Positions 17,280 to 26,490 of a stretch of DNA of 64,000 bases are shown here, piece by piece (the stretch's first letter is position 1; each line of letters starts with the position of its first letter). Made by a program: the position numbers and the translations under genes. Origin of the DNA: Myxococcales bacterium (lineage in GTDB: Bacteria; Myxococcota_A; Polyangia; Nannocystales; Nannocystaceae). The stretch spans positions 124,001 to 188,000 of the forward strand of contig JACKDW010000007.1 of NCBI GenBank assembly GCA_020633295.1. Direction: 5' to 3'. The notes under the pieces are model-generated. The model worked only from the letters and a program-made list of their open reading frames with translations. It was not told the origin of the DNA and ran no database searches.

Positions 17280-18722
17280 ATGCTGCCGATGGTGTCCTCC
17301 CCTCGCCGCCCCCGCTCTGGCCGCTGGCTCGCCGTCTGCGCCGCGGCGCTCGCGCTGCTCGCCCCGGCGACGCCGGAGGTCGCGGCGGCCGACACTCCGC
17401 CGGACCGACGCTACGAGACCAACGCCCAGCGGCTGCATCGCAAGGGCGTGTTCTGCATGGAGGAGCTCGAGCGCCGCGACTGCGCGATCGAGAAGTTTGA
17501 GGAGCTGCTCCTCGAGCGCACGCAGGAGCGTGAGCTGATCACCGACGGCATGCTCCGGCTGGTGAAGCTCTACGAGAAGGAGGGCCGCCCCGAGGACGTC
17601 AAGGAGATGCTGCGGCGCTTCTGGGACGCCGGCCACGGCCGCACGCGCGTGGGCCACCTGATCTACTCGACGCGCTACCTCCCCGAGGACCTCGACGCGA
17701 TGGCCGGGCTGGACATCGGCAAGGTGCTCGACGCGCCGATTTCGAAGCGTGTCCCTCCGGACATGCCCGAATACGCGTTCACCTGCGACGAGGCGCGCCG
17801 CGAGCAGATCGAAGATCTGTGGCTGCTGCGGCGGGCGCAGCGACGCGCCCGCGACAAGAAGATCTCGACCAACGAGGCCTTCGCCGAGATCGCCAAGGAG
17901 CGCCGCGAGCGCGAGGCCCGACGCGCCCAGCGGGAGGCCGAGGCCAAAGCCAAGGCCAAGGAGTCGAGCGCGCCGCCCGAGCCCGAGTACGCCCCCGTGT
18001 TCGTCGAGCACACCTGCGACGTGGCCAAGGCGCTCGGCAGCTTCTCGCTCGCGCGCTGGAGCCGAATGGACGTCGCGCTCAACCACACCGACCCCCGACG
18101 CTCGATGTTCATGGCCGAGATCCCGGAGCTCGAGGCGACGCTCGAGCGCGCGGAGCGACAGGGGGTGATCACGCCGGTCCGCGATCGAGTGTGGGCGCTG
18201 CCGGGGATCGACTTCCACGGCCACGCGCTGCACCTCGCGCGCCTCGACAAGGACGAGCTGACCGTTGCGCCAGCTGAGCTGCTGGCCGAGATCGCGGACA
18301 ACAGCGAGCGGCGCAAGTCGACGCTCAACCGCGAGCTGCGCGCGCTGCTGATCAAGATCCCGGTCGACTCCCACTTCTTCGGGGCCGCGACCGAGAAGAC
18401 GATCCAGGACCTCGGCTTCGGCGGGATGAAGAAAGGCCGACAGAAGTTCTTCCAGATGTTGCTGCCCCGGCCGAAGGGCGTGCAGATCGCCGGCGTCGCG
18501 CACGAGTACCTGGGGTTGTTCATTCGCATGCCGACAGACAACCCGCTCAAGGGCGAGATGCTCGTCGGGATCGCCCGGCGCATGATCAGCAACGCCGAGG
18601 AGGACGACGGCGACGCCGATATGCTCAAGCTGCTCGACGTGGCCCAGGCCTCCGACAAGCGCGCGCTGCTGCTCAGCTATGTGCTGTCGAGGACACAAAT
18701 CCTCGAGATGATGGTTCAGTGA
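17280..18722 (+). CDS. Secreted protein of unknown function
   Basis: A 480-residue protein starting at ATG 17280 (MLPMVSSPRRPRSGRWLAVC), chosen because a signal peptide follows (ALALLAPATPEVAAAD); the frame is open to 17163 but the extra N-terminus lacks sense. After the signal there is an all-helical stretch with two Cys (GVFCMEELERRDCAIEKFEE) resembling TPR helices, then a highly charged coiled coil near residues 195-240 (KERREREARRAQREAEAKAK). The C-terminal half is mixed and unrecognised. It is followed 9 bp later by another secreted protein. I cannot assign a function. Confidence 0.82.
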   Translation: MLPMVSSPRRPRSGRWLAVCAAALALLAPATPEVAAADTPPDRRYETNAQRLHRKGVFCMEELERRDCAIEKFEELLLERTQERELITDGMLRLVKLYEKEGRPEDVKEMLRRFWDAGHGRTRVGHLIYSTRYLPEDLDAMAGLDIGKVLDAPISKRVPPDMPEYAFTCDEARREQIEDLWLLRRAQRRARDKKISTNEAFAEIAKERREREARRAQREAEAKAKAKESSAPPEPEYAPVFVEHTCDVAKALGSFSLARWSRMDVALNHTDPRRSMFMAEIPELEATLERAERQGVITPVRDRVWALPGIDFHGHALHLARLDKDELTVAPAELLAEIADNSERRKSTLNRELRALLIKIPVDSHFFGAATEKTIQDLGFGGMKKGRQKFFQMLLPRPKGVQIAGVAHEYLGLFIRMPTDNPLKGEMLVGIARRMISNAEEDDGDADMLKLLDVAQASDKRALLLSYVLSRTQILEMMVQ

Positions 18723-18731
18723 CGCCCGGCT

Positions 18732-20357
18732 TTGTGGCACCGTCGACGCGTGCTCGGCCTCCCTACCCCGCTCCTGGCCGCCGCGCTCGCGTTGACCGGG
18801 CCGGCGGTGTCCACCGCGCCCGCGAGCGCGGACGCTCCGACGCCCGCCCAGGACACGTCGACCGCCGCGCCCACGTACAGCGCGGAGCAGGCGCGCGCTG
18901 ATCTCGACGCGCTGGTCAACGGTCGCGGCCGCGAGTACCTCGAGGCGCGCGCGCGCCTCGAGGCCAACGCGGCGGTCTCCGCCCCGCTCGTGCTCGAGCG
19001 CCTGTCGGCCGTGCCCGCGCCGGGGCCCGGTGAGCGCGGCCGCCTGCTCGCGCTGCTCGGGACGTTCAAGCGGCCCGAAGATCTCGCGCTGTTCGCGGAT
19101 CAGCTGCGCCAGCTCGCGCGCAGGCGTGACGCCGATCTGGCCGCGATCGAGCTGTGGCGTCGGCTGCTGCGCGAGCAGGGCGGCGCGGCCACAGCCGCGC
19201 TGTCCGAGCTCGTCGCCGACAAGGAGATCCACGAGGACATCCGCGCGCAGCTGCTCACCGATCTCGTCGAGGCCTACCCGTCCGAGCGCCTCGACGAGCT
19301 GGTCGCGCTGCTCGGCCTCGGTCAGACGCTGCTGCGCCGCGAGCTCCAGCGCGCGCTCAGTCGACGGGCGCGCGCGCGTCCTGACGATCGCCCGCGCGTC
19401 GCGGACGCCGTCGACGCGCGACTCGACCAGGCGGCCGCGGGCGCGACGGCCGACCGGCATCACGTGGCCGCGCTGATCAGCCTGCGCGCGGCGTTGATCG
19501 AGCCGTCGAACGCCGCCGAGCGCTCCTCCTTCGCGCGACGCGTGGGCCAGCTCGCCGACAGCCCCACCGCGCAATTCGCCGTCCGCGTGTCGGCCGTGCG
19601 CGGGCTCGTCACCCTCGGCGACGAGCCCGAGGCCCAGGCCGGCCTCGAGCGCGTCCTCCGGAGCTCGCTCGCGCCGGCGGTCCGCGAGCAGCAGGCCGCG
19701 GAGATCCTCGGGTGGATCGCGCTGCGCGGCCTCGCGCCCGCGCGCGCGCAGCCGCTGATCCGCGAGCACGCGCTGCTGCAGGCCGAGGCGCCCCGCTACG
19801 CCTCGGCCGCCTACGCGCTCGCGCCGGAGCCTCCCGCGGGGACGTGGACGAAATGGTTGTCCGCGAGTCAGCAGCACCCGTGGCCGCAGGTTCGCAGCGC
19901 CGCGCTCGACCGCGTCCACGCGCCCTGCGATCCCGACGTGAGCCGGCTGATCGGCGCGCTGAGCGACGAGACCCGACGCTCGGGCGACGACGAGATCACG
20001 GTCGCGCGCGCGGCCATGGCGGCGCTCGGCCGCTGCGAGGACGAGGGCGCCGCGCGCCAGCTCGAGGGGATCCTGCGCAAGCACAAGCTCGATCAGGATT
20101 GGCGCGGCGAGGCGGCGCGCCAGCTCGTCAAGCACTACGGGGCGACGGGCGCCGACGCCGTGGCGCGCTCGCTCGACATCGAGGCGGACCTCGCGACGGC
20201 GCTTCGCTTCATCCGCGCGCTCCGCCTGTCCTCGGAGGCAGCGACGCCTGCGGTCCGCGCCGCGCTGTGCACCGCGACCGAGACGACCGAGCTCGCGTCC
20301 GAGGCCCGCGCGTCGCTCTCGAGCTTGTTCGCGGGCGACGACCGTCGCTGCCCGTGA
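18732..20357 (+). CDS. Secreted HEAT-repeat-like protein
   Basis: A 541-residue protein with a signal peptide (LPTPLLAAALALTGPAVSTA). The rest is Ala/Leu/Arg-rich and almost entirely helical, with units such as DADLAAIELWRRLLREQGGA and VRVSAVRGLVTLGDEPEAQA that look like HEAT/armadillo repeats. Such proteins usually act as scaffolds. The start is TTG at 18732 or GTG at 18750. It is 9 bp after the preceding secreted-protein gene and 37 bp before the MEMO-like gene, so the three probably form one plus-strand operon. The specific role is unknown. Confidence 0.82.
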   Translation: MWHRRRVLGLPTPLLAAALALTGPAVSTAPASADAPTPAQDTSTAAPTYSAEQARADLDALVNGRGREYLEARARLEANAAVSAPLVLERLSAVPAPGPGERGRLLALLGTFKRPEDLALFADQLRQLARRRDADLAAIELWRRLLREQGGAATAALSELVADKEIHEDIRAQLLTDLVEAYPSERLDELVALLGLGQTLLRRELQRALSRRARARPDDRPRVADAVDARLDQAAAGATADRHHVAALISLRAALIEPSNAAERSSFARRVGQLADSPTAQFAVRVSAVRGLVTLGDEPEAQAGLERVLRSSLAPAVREQQAAEILGWIALRGLAPARAQPLIREHALLQAEAPRYASAAYALAPEPPAGTWTKWLSASQQHPWPQVRSAALDRVHAPCDPDVSRLIGALSDETRRSGDDEITVARAAMAALGRCEDEGAARQLEGILRKHKLDQDWRGEAARQLVKHYGATGADAVARSLDIEADLATALRFIRALRLSSEAATPAVRAALCTATETTELASEARASLSSLFAGDDRRCP

Positions 20358-20394
20358 GCGACCGTGACGCGTCCGCGGACTCGAGATACAACGC

Positions 20395-21615
20395 GTGCCG
20401 ATGACTTCGTCGCGCCCGCGACTCCGCGCCGTCGAACGCCTCCCGCTCGCCCGCGACGACGAGGCGTGGATCGTCCTGCGCGATCCCCTCGGCCTCAGCG
20501 AGCCGGTCACGGTCCCGTCCGAGGCCGGCCCGCTCCTCGACCTCCTCGACGGCCAGCGCACGCCCGCGCAGATCCGCCAGTCGCTGCTCATGCGCGGCGC
20601 GCTCGACATCCCGACCGCCGACATCGAGGCCCTGGTCGCCGATCTCAGCGACGCCGGCCTGCTCGACGATCCGCGATTTCGCGCCCGCTGGCAGGCGCAC
20701 CACGAGGCCTTCCTGGAGGCCCCGACACGGGCGCCGCGCCACGCCGGCACGCTCTACCCCGACGACCCGGAAACGCTGCGAGCGACGCTCTCGCGGGCGC
20801 TGCCGGGGCGTGACGGGCGGTTCGCCCAGCGCCGCGCCGCGCTCGCGCTGATCTGCCCGCATCAACCCGCGCAGGCGATCCCGGATCTCCTCGACGCGAC
20901 CGCGCGCGATCTCCCGCCCGCGGAGCAGCTCGACGCGATCGTCATCCTCGGCACCGATCACGGCGTCGGCCTCACGCCCTACGCGGCGACCGGCAAGCGC
21001 TACCAGACGCCGCTCGGCGAGGCGCCGGCGGCCGCCCGTCTGCTCGCCGAGCTCGAGGAGCAGCTCCCCTGGATCACGCGCGAGGAGATCCGGCACCGCG
21101 CCGGACACAGCGTCGAGCTCGCCGTCTGCGCGCTGCACTACCTGTACGAAGATTCATGTCCTCCGATACTCCCGATCCTGTGCGGGCAGAGCTCGCTCGC
21201 GCGCCGCGAGGGCCTGCGCGCCGAGGTCGACGACTTCCTCGCCGCCATGGGTCGCGCGCTCGCGCGGCGGCGCGTGCTGCTGTGGACGAGCGCCGAGCTC
21301 GGGCACGCCGGCCCGGCCTACGGCGGCCCGGCGCTGCCGCCCGACGCGAGCGCGCGGCTCGAGCGACGCGACCGGGCGCTGCTGCAGTCGCTCCTCGACG
21401 GACGGCCGGAGCGGCTGCTGCGGGCGTGCCTCGAGGACGACCCGCAGCTCGGCCGCGCCAGCGGGTCTGCGGCCCTCGTGACGCTCGCGCGGCTGCTCCC
21501 GCTGGGCTACCAGGCGACGCTCACCGGCTACCGGGTCGCGTCCGCGCCCGGGGTTGAGCCGGGGCTCGCCGGGCTCGCCGGACTTCGTGTGTACGAGCAT
21601 GGAGTCGGCGAATGA
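20395..21615 (+). CDS. MEMO-family protein (AmmeMemoRadiSam system protein B type)
   Basis: The C-terminal approximately 270 residues belong to the MEMO family: ALICPHQPAQAI, AIVILGTDHGVGLTPY, RAGHSVELAVCALHYLYE and LLWTSAELGHAGPAYGG correspond to its conserved His/Ser/Glu/Asp positions. In many bacteria the family is one part of the AmmeMemoRadiSam set with an AMMECR1 protein and a radical-SAM enzyme, neither of which is in this window. An N-terminal domain of about 90 residues (WIVLRDPLGLSEPVTVPSEA, TPAQIRQSLLMRGALDIP) resembles PqqD-like peptide-binding domains. GTG at 20395 or ATG at 20401 is the start. Precise reaction unknown. Confidence 0.85.
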   Translation: MPMTSSRPRLRAVERLPLARDDEAWIVLRDPLGLSEPVTVPSEAGPLLDLLDGQRTPAQIRQSLLMRGALDIPTADIEALVADLSDAGLLDDPRFRARWQAHHEAFLEAPTRAPRHAGTLYPDDPETLRATLSRALPGRDGRFAQRRAALALICPHQPAQAIPDLLDATARDLPPAEQLDAIVILGTDHGVGLTPYAATGKRYQTPLGEAPAAARLLAELEEQLPWITREEIRHRAGHSVELAVCALHYLYEDSCPPILPILCGQSSLARREGLRAEVDDFLAAMGRALARRRVLLWTSAELGHAGPAYGGPALPPDASARLERRDRALLQSLLDGRPERLLRACLEDDPQLGRASGSAALVTLARLLPLGYQATLTGYRVASAPGVEPGLAGLAGLRVYEHGVGE

Positions 21616-21716
21616 TGAGGCTGCTGATCCCAAAGGCGTGCCGTCAGCGCGATTCGAACAAAACGCGCCCCCTGCTGTAGTCGACCCGGCTACCTCGTCG
21701 CGCGCAGCTTCGAACG

Positions 21717-21751
21717 CGTTCGGCCGCGCTGCAGCGCAGCGCGGCCGAACG
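21717..21751. terminator. Perfect hairpin between convergent genes
   Basis: A 16-bp perfect inverted repeat, CGTTCGGCCGCGCTGC / GCAGCGCGGCCGAACG, with a 3-nt loop (21733-21735). It lies between the ends of the plus-strand MEMO-like gene and the minus-strand TetR gene and probably terminates both. No U-tract is present on either strand. Confidence 0.7.
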
Positions 21752-21793
21752 GCCGTCGGGTCGGCCGTGGAGAACTCGCGCGAACGAGGACGC

Positions 21794-22570
21794 CTAGGCT
21801 GGATCGGCGGACTCTGCGCTCGGTGCGTCCGCAGCCACCGGTGCCGGGGCCTCAACCGAGACAGTTGCCGATACAAGGCTCTCCGGCGCGGACTCCAGGG
21901 CCGGCGCGTCGCTGGACTCGTCGGCCGCCTCGCTCGTCACCGGATCAGGCGCGTGCACCACGGACGCCGCGACATCCGGATTGGCGCCAACCATGCGCAG
22001 GGCGACGCGGGCGCCGTTCTCCGCCGAAACCGGCAGCTTCCCGTCCGCGTTGACCGCGCTGACGGCCGCGAGGCCCTGCACCAGCGCGACGATGCCCTGC
22101 GCGAGGACCTCGGGGTCCCCATCTGCGAACACCCCGTCGCTGATCCCGCGCGCGATCAGGCCGGAGTAGAGCTGGCGCGTCACCGTGAACGCCTGCTCAA
22201 GCTTCCCGCGAAATTCAGGCTCCTGGACGGCCATCGTGACCAGGAGATTGCACAGCCGGGTTTCGTCCGGCCGCGCCTCAAGCTCGCGGATGTGGGCGCT
22301 GACGACCTGCGCGAGTGTACGGTCGGCGGGCTGGTCGGCGACAGGCTCGAAGCCCCAGCGCTCTTTCAGCGCCTCGATCTGGGCGTCGAGGATGTCGTGG
22401 AACAGCTGCTCCTTGGCGCGGTAGTGAAAATAGACACCACCTTTGCTCAGCCCGGCCTCGCGGGCGATGTCCAGGAGCCGCGTCGCGGCGTAGCCCCTGC
22501 GCACAAAGCACCGCGTGGCGGCCGCACGGATCTGTTGCTTCCGTTGCTCGTCGGACTTCTGACGTGTCAT
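21794..22570 (-). CDS. TetR-family transcriptional regulator
   Basis: A 258-residue regulator. The N-terminal helix-turn-helix is clear: QIRAAATRCFVRRGYAATRL, LDIAREAGLSKGGVYFHYRA, KEQLFHDILD. The ligand-binding half is helical (VVSAHIRELEARPDETRLCN, GIVALVQGLAAVSAVN). The last 60 residues are a low-complexity Ala/Ser/Pro/Glu tail that is not part of the fold. It is divergent from a low-complexity lipoprotein gene; a shared AGCGCTAGYG element in the intergenic region may be its operator. The ligand is unknown. Confidence 0.93.
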   Translation of the reverse strand: MTRQKSDEQRKQQIRAAATRCFVRRGYAATRLLDIAREAGLSKGGVYFHYRAKEQLFHDILDAQIEALKERWGFEPVADQPADRTLAQVVSAHIRELEARPDETRLCNLLVTMAVQEPEFRGKLEQAFTVTRQLYSGLIARGISDGVFADGDPEVLAQGIVALVQGLAAVSAVNADGKLPVSAENGARVALRMVGANPDVAASVVHAPDPVTSEAADESSDAPALESAPESLVSATVSVEAPAPVAADAPSAESADPA

Positions 22571-22908
22571 GAGTATGGACCCCTCCCCTCCCGGCGCACC
22601 GAATGCGCCCCATAAACGGATGAATTGACGCTAGCGCTTCACCCCGTGTGGTTGTCCAGGCAATTTCGGATTTTGCGGGTACGGGCCCAGCAGCACACAC
22701 AGGATGACACCGCCAGTGGCACAAGCCCGGGAGCCGGTTTACAAAATCGTGATATCGACCACCTGTCCCTGAGCGCTAGTGCGCCAGCGCGCGCGGTACC
22801 GCAAGACCGCGTCAGCGCGGAATCAATCAGGAATTGACAGCGGGGGTAACCACGGGTGTGAATATCACTCGCAGTCCGGCGTCCGTGCTGCTGAGGGGTA
22901 CCAAGTCC
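22571..22908. promoter_or_regulatory. Divergent promoter region of the TetR and lipoprotein genes
   Basis: No gene is supported. Two copies of AGCGCTAGYG occur: one on the minus strand around 22629-22638, close to the TetR start, and one on the plus strand at 22772-22781. The first includes the palindrome CGCTAGCG (22629-22636). They are candidate binding sites for the adjacent TetR protein. The region is more AT-rich than its surroundings. Confidence 0.45.
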
Positions 22909-23532
22909 ATGAACCGACTCTCTGTCACACTTCTTGCTCTTACACTGGCCGGCCTGGGTCTTCCCGCCTGCTCGTTTTCTTTCTCGAGCTCGTCCGGCAG
23001 CGGGAGCAGCTCGCCGGGTAGCAGCAGCGGTCGCGCCCCCGCGGGTCGCGGGAAAGCGCCCGCGAGCAGCTCGCACGGCAAGCCCGTGAGCCAAAAGTCC
23101 GGGAAGCCTGCCGGCAAGCCTGCGGGCAAGCCCGCTGGCAAGGCGCCCAGCGGCGGCGGCGATGCGCCCTCGGGCGGCGGAAAGGCGCCGAGCACGGGCG
23201 GCGGAGACACCAACACGGGCGGCAGCGCGGGCGTTGGCGCCGCGTCGGGTAGCCTCGTCGAGGCGGGCGGCGGCGGGAGCGATCCAGAGCCGTCGCCGAC
23301 CAACGGCAACACGGTCAACCTGTCGGGCACCAAGGCCCAGCCGAAGCCGACCGGCCCGACCGACATCAAGGCCAAGCCCTCCTCGGGTGGCGCCAAGCCG
23401 TCTGGCCCGTCGGGCATCAAGGCCACGCCCAAGAAGCCCGCGCCGAAGCCGGGCATCAAGGCTGACCTGAAGACCAACCCGAAGCCGGGCAGCGACAGCG
23501 CCCTCCCCGCCCCCAAGGGCGCGGGCAACTAG
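22909..23532 (+). CDS. Low-complexity lipoprotein
   Basis: A 207-residue predicted lipoprotein starting at ATG 22909 (MNRLSVTLLALTLAGLGLPA), with Cys at the lipobox LPAC. The mature protein has no globular domain: Ser-rich (SFSFSSSSGSGSSS), then GKPAGKPAGKPAGK repeats, Gly-rich segments (GGGDAPSGGGKAPS) and a Pro/Lys/Gly-rich C-terminus with repeated GIKA/DIKA motifs. It is basic and likely extended, perhaps binding peptidoglycan or other anionic polymer. The frame opens upstream at 22834, but only the internal ATG gives a proper signal peptide. Followed by a clear terminator. Confidence 0.8.
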   Translation: MNRLSVTLLALTLAGLGLPACSFSFSSSSGSGSSSPGSSSGRAPAGRGKAPASSSHGKPVSQKSGKPAGKPAGKPAGKAPSGGGDAPSGGGKAPSTGGGDTNTGGSAGVGAASGSLVEAGGGGSDPEPSPTNGNTVNLSGTKAQPKPTGPTDIKAKPSSGGAKPSGPSGIKATPKKPAPKPGIKADLKTNPKPGSDSALPAPKGAGN

Positions 23533-23672
23533 CCGCTCGTTTCGGACTCCAGGCCCACGGGCCACTCGCTGCAACTCTTGTATTTTGCAGCACTTATTCA
23601 GCAGCGACAAACCGCTGCGTGGCCTTCGTTTTCGAATGGGCCCACAGGCCCCTCACCTGAACTCACCACGAT

Positions 23673-23709
23673 CGCGGCGCCGTCCACTGGACGGCGCCGC
23701 GCGGTTTTT
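23673..23709 (+). terminator. Rho-independent terminator
   Basis: GCGGCGCCGTCC (23674-23685) pairs perfectly with GGACGGCGCCGC (23689-23700) across the loop ACT, and five T residues follow at 23705-23709. It terminates the plus-strand lipoprotein transcript about 140 bp after its stop. Confidence 0.88.
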
Positions 23710-23738
23710 AAGGACCAGCCGCGTCGACCGCGGGCCCG

Positions 23739-26453
23739 TCAGCGCGCGCGCCCCATCAGGACGAGCAGCGCGGGCAGGACGAGGATCGACGAGAGCAGAC
23801 AGCCGGAGACGCCGAGCATCATGACGAAGCCCAGGCTCTTCATCCCGCCGTAGTCCGGGATCGTCAGCCCGCCGAACGCGACGATCGTCGTCAGCGACGA
23901 CAGCAGCACGGCGGAGCCTGTCCCCTCGAGCATGTCCGAAAGACGCGCGACGCCGTCGTGCTCGGCGGCGCTCTGCTGGTATCGGTGCACGACGTGCACG
24001 CCGGCGTCCATGCCGATGCCGATGACCAGCGGCATGACGACGATGCTGACGACGTTGAAGTCGAGGCCGATCGGGATCATCAGCCCGATCATCCAGCACC
24101 AGCCGAGCGTCACCGGGATCACCGCGAGCCCGGCGAGGCTGAGCTTCGCCTTGAACTCCCAGATCATGAACAGGAAGATGACGACGAAGGCGATCAGCGC
24201 CGCGCGCTCGAAGCCCTCGGTGATCATGTCGTTGTGCTCGTGGAGCGTGACCGCGAAGCCCGTCGCCTCGGGATCGACGCTCGTGAGCTCGGAGGTGAAG
24301 GCGCGCGCGGCCTCGAGGTTCCAGATGTTCGCGACGGGGAACACGAAGATCGCCACGGCGCCCGAGCCGTCGCGCGCGAGGAAGCGCTCGCGGAAGATCG
24401 GCGGGATGTCCTCGGGCGCGTAGCGGCCGCGCGCGGCGACGGCCGCGGCGGTCGTCCAGGCGCGCCCGAGGATCTCCGCCAGCGGCACCTCGACGTCCGC
24501 CAGCGCCGCGGCGCCGTCGTCCGGGAGCGCGCGCGTGGTCGCGGCGAGGCTCGCGAAGGCCGCGCGCGCCTTCTCGGCGGCTGCGAACGGGCGATCGTTG
24601 GTCTTCAGCTCGAACTGAACCTCGTCGAGCATCGAGACGACCTTGTCGATCGCGCCCGCGAGCGCCGCCGCCGAGCGCTCACGCTCGCGCAGCTTGGCGA
24701 AGTCGGGCGCGCGGCCGAGCTTCTGCATGCCCGCGCGCAGGGAGCGGAGCCGCGGCTCGTCGAGCGGCGGGAGGATGTCGGTCACCGACTGCACGTCGGC
24801 GACCGTCGGCTGCTCGCGCAGGGCCTCGACGCGCGCGCGCGCCTCGTCGAAGGTCTCGGCGCTCAGGCACGCGAAGGTCGGGCTCATCGCGCCGTCGCGC
24901 TCGAGCGAGTCGAGGGCGATCGCCGCGTCGGAGTTCCGGGGCAGGAAGTCGAAGTAGCGGGCGTTGAAGCGCACCGTGGGGAACAGCAGCGCGCCGACGA
25001 TCGCCCCGATGACGCCGAGCGCGACGATCACCCGCGGCGCGCGGGAGACCACGCGCGTGAGCAGGTGCAGGCCCGGGATCTTGGCCTCGCGGTACTTGGC
25101 GCCGCCCCAGCCCATGCCCATGAGCGCCGGGAGGATCGTGAACGCGGCGACCATCATCGCCACCAGCCCGAACGCGGTGATGAGCCCGAGCTCTGCGAAC
25201 GCCGTGAACTCGGTCGTCGTCGTGGTCAGGAACGCGATCACCGTGGTCAGCGCGCCCGCGGCCACGCCGGGGCCCGCGAGCCGCATCGACTCGACGATCC
25301 CCTCGCTCGCGGAGCACTCGCGCTCGCGCCGGATCTCGTTCGCGCGCGTGACGAGGTGGATCGAGAAGTCGATCCCGAGCCCGAGCAGGATGGCGATGAA
25401 GCTCGAGGTGATGATCGTCAGCCGGCCGTACGTCAGGCCGACGAAGCCCACGGTCGTGACGATGCCGAACACCAGCGGGAGCTGCACGAACAGCGCGACG
25501 CGCACGGACCGGAACGCGAACAGCTGCAGGAGGAAGATCGCCAAGCCGGTCACGATCCCCGACTCGATGATGCCCTGGCGCACGAGCGCGAGCTCGTCGG
25601 TCGCGAACACGGGCAGGCCCGTGACGCGCACCGTGACGTCCTCGGCGTCAAGATCAAGCTCGCTGCGCACGCGATCGAGCGCGTCGCGGATGTCGTGGAC
25701 GAAGGGCGCGACGTCCTCGACCTCGCCGCTGGGGAGCTCGGGGAACAGCGCGATCAGGTGGTGCGGCTCGCTCCAGCCCGTGAAGTAGCCGAACTCGTCG
25801 ATGCCCTTCTGCGCCTCGATCTTGTCACCGACGAGCTCGATCAGCGCGCGGCGGGCGTCCTCGCCCTTGAGCCGCGCCTCGAGCACCCCGGCCATGGCGG
25901 CGAGCTGGCGCAGCCCCTCGTCGGTCTCCTCCTGCGAGCGCGCGGCGGTCTCGCCCTCGAGCCCCGCCTCGAGCTGCCCGGCGATCGCCAGCATCAACGC
26001 CGGCATCCCGCCCTCGATCACGGGCGCCAGCTCGGCGCCGGGCGGGAGCACGCCCTCGAGTTGATCGATGGCGGCGGGGTCGCGGAGGAACAGGACCTCG
26101 GCGATGGTCTCCGGGTCCATGCGCGCGAGCACGCGCCCCTTGAGCGCCGGGATCGTCTTGAGCTCGCGCGCGACGCGATCGACGATCGCGCGACGACGCT
26201 CGGGCTCGCCGCCGCGAACCATGATCACGGGCATGTCGGGGTACCCGAAGCGGTCAAAGAATCGCTCGAGCCGCGCTTGGTGCTCGTTGTCCGACGACAC
26301 CATGCCGAAGCGGCTCGTCGAGACGCCGACGTAGGGCGCGATCACGCCGCCGATGATCGTGATGATCAGCAGCAGCGTGAGGACGATCCATCGTCGGCGG
26401 ACGACGGCTTGCGCGATCCAGGCGTACGTTTCGCCGGAGGCCCCAAACTTCAT
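23739..26453 (-). CDS. RND/MMPL-family exporter (HpnN-like)
   Basis: A 904-residue inner-membrane protein with the RND/MMPL architecture: one N-terminal helix (WIVLTLLLIITIIGGVIAPY), a large periplasmic domain, five helices with GLGIDFSIHLVTRANEIRRE, then the whole pattern repeated, with GIGMDAGVHVVHRYQQSAAE in the second half. The GxGxD motifs are the proton-relay signature of the superfamily. The best-known relatives of this size and motif pattern move hopanoids or other lipids (HpnN), but substrate cannot be read from sequence. It follows an HU-like gene by 37 bp. No periplasmic adaptor or outer-membrane partner is adjacent. Confidence 0.88.
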   Translation of the reverse strand: MKFGASGETYAWIAQAVVRRRWIVLTLLLIITIIGGVIAPYVGVSTSRFGMVSSDNEHQARLERFFDRFGYPDMPVIMVRGGEPERRRAIVDRVARELKTIPALKGRVLARMDPETIAEVLFLRDPAAIDQLEGVLPPGAELAPVIEGGMPALMLAIAGQLEAGLEGETAARSQEETDEGLRQLAAMAGVLEARLKGEDARRALIELVGDKIEAQKGIDEFGYFTGWSEPHHLIALFPELPSGEVEDVAPFVHDIRDALDRVRSELDLDAEDVTVRVTGLPVFATDELALVRQGIIESGIVTGLAIFLLQLFAFRSVRVALFVQLPLVFGIVTTVGFVGLTYGRLTIITSSFIAILLGLGIDFSIHLVTRANEIRRERECSASEGIVESMRLAGPGVAAGALTTVIAFLTTTTTEFTAFAELGLITAFGLVAMMVAAFTILPALMGMGWGGAKYREAKIPGLHLLTRVVSRAPRVIVALGVIGAIVGALLFPTVRFNARYFDFLPRNSDAAIALDSLERDGAMSPTFACLSAETFDEARARVEALREQPTVADVQSVTDILPPLDEPRLRSLRAGMQKLGRAPDFAKLRERERSAAALAGAIDKVVSMLDEVQFELKTNDRPFAAAEKARAAFASLAATTRALPDDGAAALADVEVPLAEILGRAWTTAAAVAARGRYAPEDIPPIFRERFLARDGSGAVAIFVFPVANIWNLEAARAFTSELTSVDPEATGFAVTLHEHNDMITEGFERAALIAFVVIFLFMIWEFKAKLSLAGLAVIPVTLGWCWMIGLMIPIGLDFNVVSIVVMPLVIGIGMDAGVHVVHRYQQSAAEHDGVARLSDMLEGTGSAVLLSSLTTIVAFGGLTIPDYGGMKSLGFVMMLGVSGCLLSSILVLPALLVLMGRAR

Positions 26454-26490
26454 GGGACGCCTACCCTACTACGAAACGTGACCGAGCGAG

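Noticed and set aside
21616..21793. Possible small RNA gene between the MEMO-like gene and tetR
   Set aside because: The perfect hairpin lies between two convergent genes, which explains it as a shared terminator without invoking an RNA gene.
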